From assembly GCA_021163455.1 (NCBI GenBank), contig JAGGWT010000011.1, forward strand, positions 1 through 5,647: a DNA stretch of 5,647 nucleotides. The letters are read 5' to 3'. Position 1 is the first letter of the stretch. The number at the start of each line of letters is the position of its first letter. Source of the stretch: Thermoplasmata archaeon. Its GTDB lineage: Archaea; Thermoplasmatota; E2; DHVEG-1; B18-G2. The position numbers were made by a program, and so were the translations under genes. The notes beneath the pieces are model-generated. The model was given only the letters and a program-made list of their open reading frames with translations. It was not told where the DNA came from and ran no database searches. This document shows, piece by piece, positions 3,357-5,647 of this stretch.

Positions 3357-5647
3357 GTGAGGAGAAAGTTGGTTGTTCTGTTTCTGGCGCTATTGATAAC
3401 ATCTACGGCCATAGTAGGTATCATCAACCACAGAAACGGAACAATCAATATCGCCAGTGCTGCTGAAGGATCGAATGGTGAAGGAAATGGGCAGAGTTAC
3501 CAGCCCATCATTAACTACAGTTATGTATGGAATAAAACGAGTTTTCTGAGTAAGATAGTGTTCAAAAAGGATTGCAATAAAGGCAGAGCATTTGGTACGT
3601 TGGGTGAGCAAATAGCTGCAGAAAACATCTCGACATGGATGCAGGAACTCGGATTGGAGAATGTAAAGATGGACAAGATAAACAAAACATGGGGGTTTGG
3701 GGATATTCCGTATTGGGCATGGTATAAAGCAGTTGTTAAAAGGGAATCCCCATATATAGGTCTTCTTTCACCTATCGGGAATCTAACGAGAGAAAGGATT
3801 GTCGATAAACATTACATCCACATCAAAGTATATAAAAAGAAATCATCCGGTGGGAAGGAGTTGGTATGGGATACCTTTCTCACCTACAGAGAAAACAACA
3901 TATCAGATTGTTTCCCTCTTCTCGAAAAGCCAAACTTGAAAAATTATTTATTTGGTAAAAGAAAAATAGTAGAATTCGAAAACCTAACAGTCAAAGGTTA
4001 TATACCCACAGGTGCAGAGAAAAATACTATTTGCCTGGTTCTCCACTCTAATTGGACAGATCCCTATAAGTGGAAGAGTGAGAATAAACCAGAGATGGAT
4101 TTTTTCGATTGGCCGTGGAGAAAAATAGGAGCATTTATCGTCGTGGATGACTTTAATGATACGTATTTCATGTCCCCTTCACGATTTGATGCAATCTCTG
4201 CATTTTTTGGCATGAAACTGGAGTATCCAAAACCGGGATTTTCAATCAGAGGTTCCGTATGGGATTATATAGCGAAAAATTACCTCAATAATGATTCTTA
4301 CGAAATCAAAGCTGATATATATTCAGAGTGGCACTATGATAACGTGGAAAGCTATAATGTAATAGGTAAACTGGAGGGGAGAAATTCAGATAATGTCGTT
4401 GATATAGTCTGTGCTCACTATGACTGCTGGTGGAATCAGGGAACGATAGATGAGGCAGCAGAGACAGCACTGGTTCTCGGAATAGCAAAGTATATGAAAA
4501 AGCTCGAAGAGGAGAAGGGTGTAAAACCGGAGCATACGGTCAAGTTCATAGCGTTTGGTGGAGAAGAGATGGGTTTCAGAGGAACCCTTGACTATATCAA
4601 GAAATATGTTAAAAGTGGAAAAGAAAAGGTGAGATATGTAATAAATCCGGGTAATTTTGGCCATACTGATAGCAAAGAACTAGAAGAGAATAATTCAGAT
4701 AGAAATTTCAAGATCGGGAGTGATAGGGAATTCTTAAAGAGGATAGGGTTGAATATAGCAGATGCTCTGGGATATAACGAGAGTTTTGACTGGAATGCTA
4801 TAGGCACTTCGGAGATTGAAGCTGAGGACTCTCAGGCATTCTATGCACTTCGGAAAGCAGATGGTGTAGTTCAATTTGGTAGATGGCCTTTCAAGGGATA
4901 TCACAGAGATGGAGATAATCACAACAAAGGAGATGTCCTCTATCCAAATGATCCATTCTGTGGACTTGTCAATGATACCTTCAAAATCGAGAGCGATATA
5001 GTTCTTCTTACTGCGCTGTATCTGTGCTATGAAGATGTGATAAAAGATAATCTAACCATATTGAATAGCAACCCTGTAACCTTTGACAGCGGAAATGATG
5101 GAAGACATGATTCCGTAAGAATTCATTTCAACGTGAGCAGTGTGATACCAACAGGGGCAAAAATCAGAGTGGACCTCTTTTATGCAAATAACTCGAATAA
5201 CTCGAATGACAGCCTCACTCATACGTATACGAGATATTTCCTGATAGGTGAAAATGGAACAGCACATGGAAGTGTGGTTTTATCACCTCTATCGAGAGGC
5301 TCTCAGGGTAATTACACTGCTAGGTTAAGACTCTACGATGTGAATGGTACACTTGTGGATGAAGACTGGACGGAAAGTTTCTTCTTGAACCTTCTCGATG
5401 TTCCGATAGCAGATTTTACATATTCACCTAGTAATCCAACAGATGTCGATGATATAACCTTCAATGCCAAAGATCATTCATATCCATCCGCTGGAGAAAA
5501 TCCGAGGATAGTCAACTATACGTGGGACTTTGGAGATGGAAGTTATGAATATGGTGGGATAGTAACTCATAGATATGCAGATGATGGATATTACAATGTT
5601 ACCCTGACAATCATTGATTCAAACGGAAAGAATGCATCGATAACAAA
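3357..5647 (+). CDS. Secreted M28-type metallopeptidase-like protein with PA-like insertion and PKD domain (3' end outside window)
   Basis: The frame is open for 763 codons from GTG 3357 to the window edge with no stop, so the protein is longer than seen. Residues 1-23 are a signal or anchor (MRRK then a hydrophobic run), with a possible cleavage near 33-37 (ASAA). Residues 63-104 match the M28 lead-in (GRAFGTLGEQIAAENI at 76-91). Residues 205-325 resemble a protease-associated (PA) insertion. The catalytic region runs from about 333: YNVIGKLEG, H354-x-D356, D365 (GTIDEAAE, in place of the usual GAxDNASG), GGEE with E403-E404, and YH516-x-x-GD. The fourth usual metal ligand, Asp of 'NLDMxG', is missing: the text is N430-PGNFG-H436. 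The usual SDH reads E490-D491-S492. Residues 566-680 are a beta-rich linker domain. Residues 682-763 are a PKD domain with WDFGDG at 723-728 and 'YYNVTLTIID' at 745-754. Over twenty N-X-S/T sequons fit a surface glycoprotein. The likely substrate is peptides; loss of full activity is possible. Confidence 0.88.
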   Translation, partial: MRRKLVVLFLALLITSTAIVGIINHRNGTINIASAAEGSNGEGNGQSYQPIINYSYVWNKTSFLSKIVFKKDCNKGRAFGTLGEQIAAENISTWMQELGLENVKMDKINKTWGFGDIPYWAWYKAVVKRESPYIGLLSPIGNLTRERIVDKHYIHIKVYKKKSSGGKELVWDTFLTYRENNISDCFPLLEKPNLKNYLFGKRKIVEFENLTVKGYIPTGAEKNTICLVLHSNWTDPYKWKSENKPEMDFFDWPWRKIGAFIVVDDFNDTYFMSPSRFDAISAFFGMKLEYPKPGFSIRGSVWDYIAKNYLNNDSYEIKADIYSEWHYDNVESYNVIGKLEGRNSDNVVDIVCAHYDCWWNQGTIDEAAETALVLGIAKYMKKLEEEKGVKPEHTVKFIAFGGEEMGFRGTLDYIKKYVKSGKEKVRYVINPGNFGHTDSKELEENNSDRNFKIGSDREFLKRIGLNIADALGYNESFDWNAIGTSEIEAEDSQAFYALRKADGVVQFGRWPFKGYHRDGDNHNKGDVLYPNDPFCGLVNDTFKIESDIVLLTALYLCYEDVIKDNLTILNSNPVTFDSGNDGRHDSVRIHFNVSSVIPTGAKIRVDLFYANNSNNSNDSLTHTYTRYFLIGENGTAHGSVVLSPLSRGSQGNYTARLRLYDVNGTLVDEDWTESFFLNLLDVPIADFTYSPSNPTDVDDITFNAKDHSYPSAGENPRIVNYTWDFGDGSYEYGGIVTHRYADDGYYNVTLTIIDSNGKNASIT
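5187..5207 (+). repeat. 9-bp tandem repeat encoding consecutive N-glycosylation sequons
   Basis: AATAACTCG occurs twice in tandem and is followed by AAT, giving N-N-S, N-N-S and then N-D-S (residues 611-619): three back-to-back N-X-S sequons in the beta-rich domain between peptidase and PKD. The unit is in frame, so copy-number change would only add or remove a sequon. Confidence 0.7.

Noticed and set aside
3244..3402. An N-terminal extension of the propeller protein to ATG 3402
   Set aside because: It would overlap the start of the divergent M28 gene, cover its Shine-Dalgarno and bury a good signal peptide 53 residues inside the protein.
4306..5267. Several minus-strand frames of 60-92 aa inside the M28/PKD gene
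   Set aside because: They are antisense to a continuous + strand frame with recognisable domains and have no coding signals of their own.

Overview
The window looks archaeal, probably a euryarchaeote-type or Thermoplasmata-like thermophile; that placement is inference. The support is: a stand-alone KaiC/RAD55-type RecA-fold ATPase; secreted proteins dense in N-X-S/T sequons with PQQ-like propeller, CARDB-like and PKD modules; TATA-type promoter elements at roughly the archaeal distance from starts; a GGGAGGTGA Shine-Dalgarno next to another gene that seems to be leaderless; and heavy use of AGA/AGG for Arg and ATA for Ile. No rRNA, tRNA, CRISPR array, transposase or insertion sequence was seen.

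Layout from left to right. Bases 1-81 are a promoter/leader with a TATA-like box flanked by an inverted repeat. Bases 82-864 (+) encode a 260-aa single-domain KaiC-like ATPase with intact Walker A, paired glutamates and Walker B. It converges on an unrecognised 155-aa gene at 953-1420 (-). The 88-bp gap between them holds a good hairpin and a T7 tract, probably a terminator. Bases 1421-1641 carry no convincing gene but do hold short open stretches on both strands. Bases 1642-3243 (-) encode a 533-aa exported PQQ-like beta-propeller with a CARDB-like domain and a C-terminal hydrophobic segment. A 113-bp divergent promoter region (3244-3356) separates it from a large + strand gene that starts with GTG at 3357 and runs off the right edge. 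Its 763 visible residues comprise a signal sequence, an M28-type peptidase with a PA-like insertion, a beta-rich domain and the start of a PKD domain.

How the genes may work together. The propeller protein and the M28/PKD protein are transcribed divergently, and both look exported and heavily glycosylated, so a shared cell-surface role (peptide processing, adhesion or envelope maintenance) is reasonable but unproven. The KaiC-like ATPase is cytoplasmic and has its own promoter, and nothing ties it functionally to its neighbours. The most notable observations are the altered metal-binding site of the M28 domain, the near-regular series of N-G-T sequons on the propeller blades, and a start-less hydrophobic reading frame just upstream of the 155-aa gene. 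I did not find convincing evidence of a wholly new multi-gene system.
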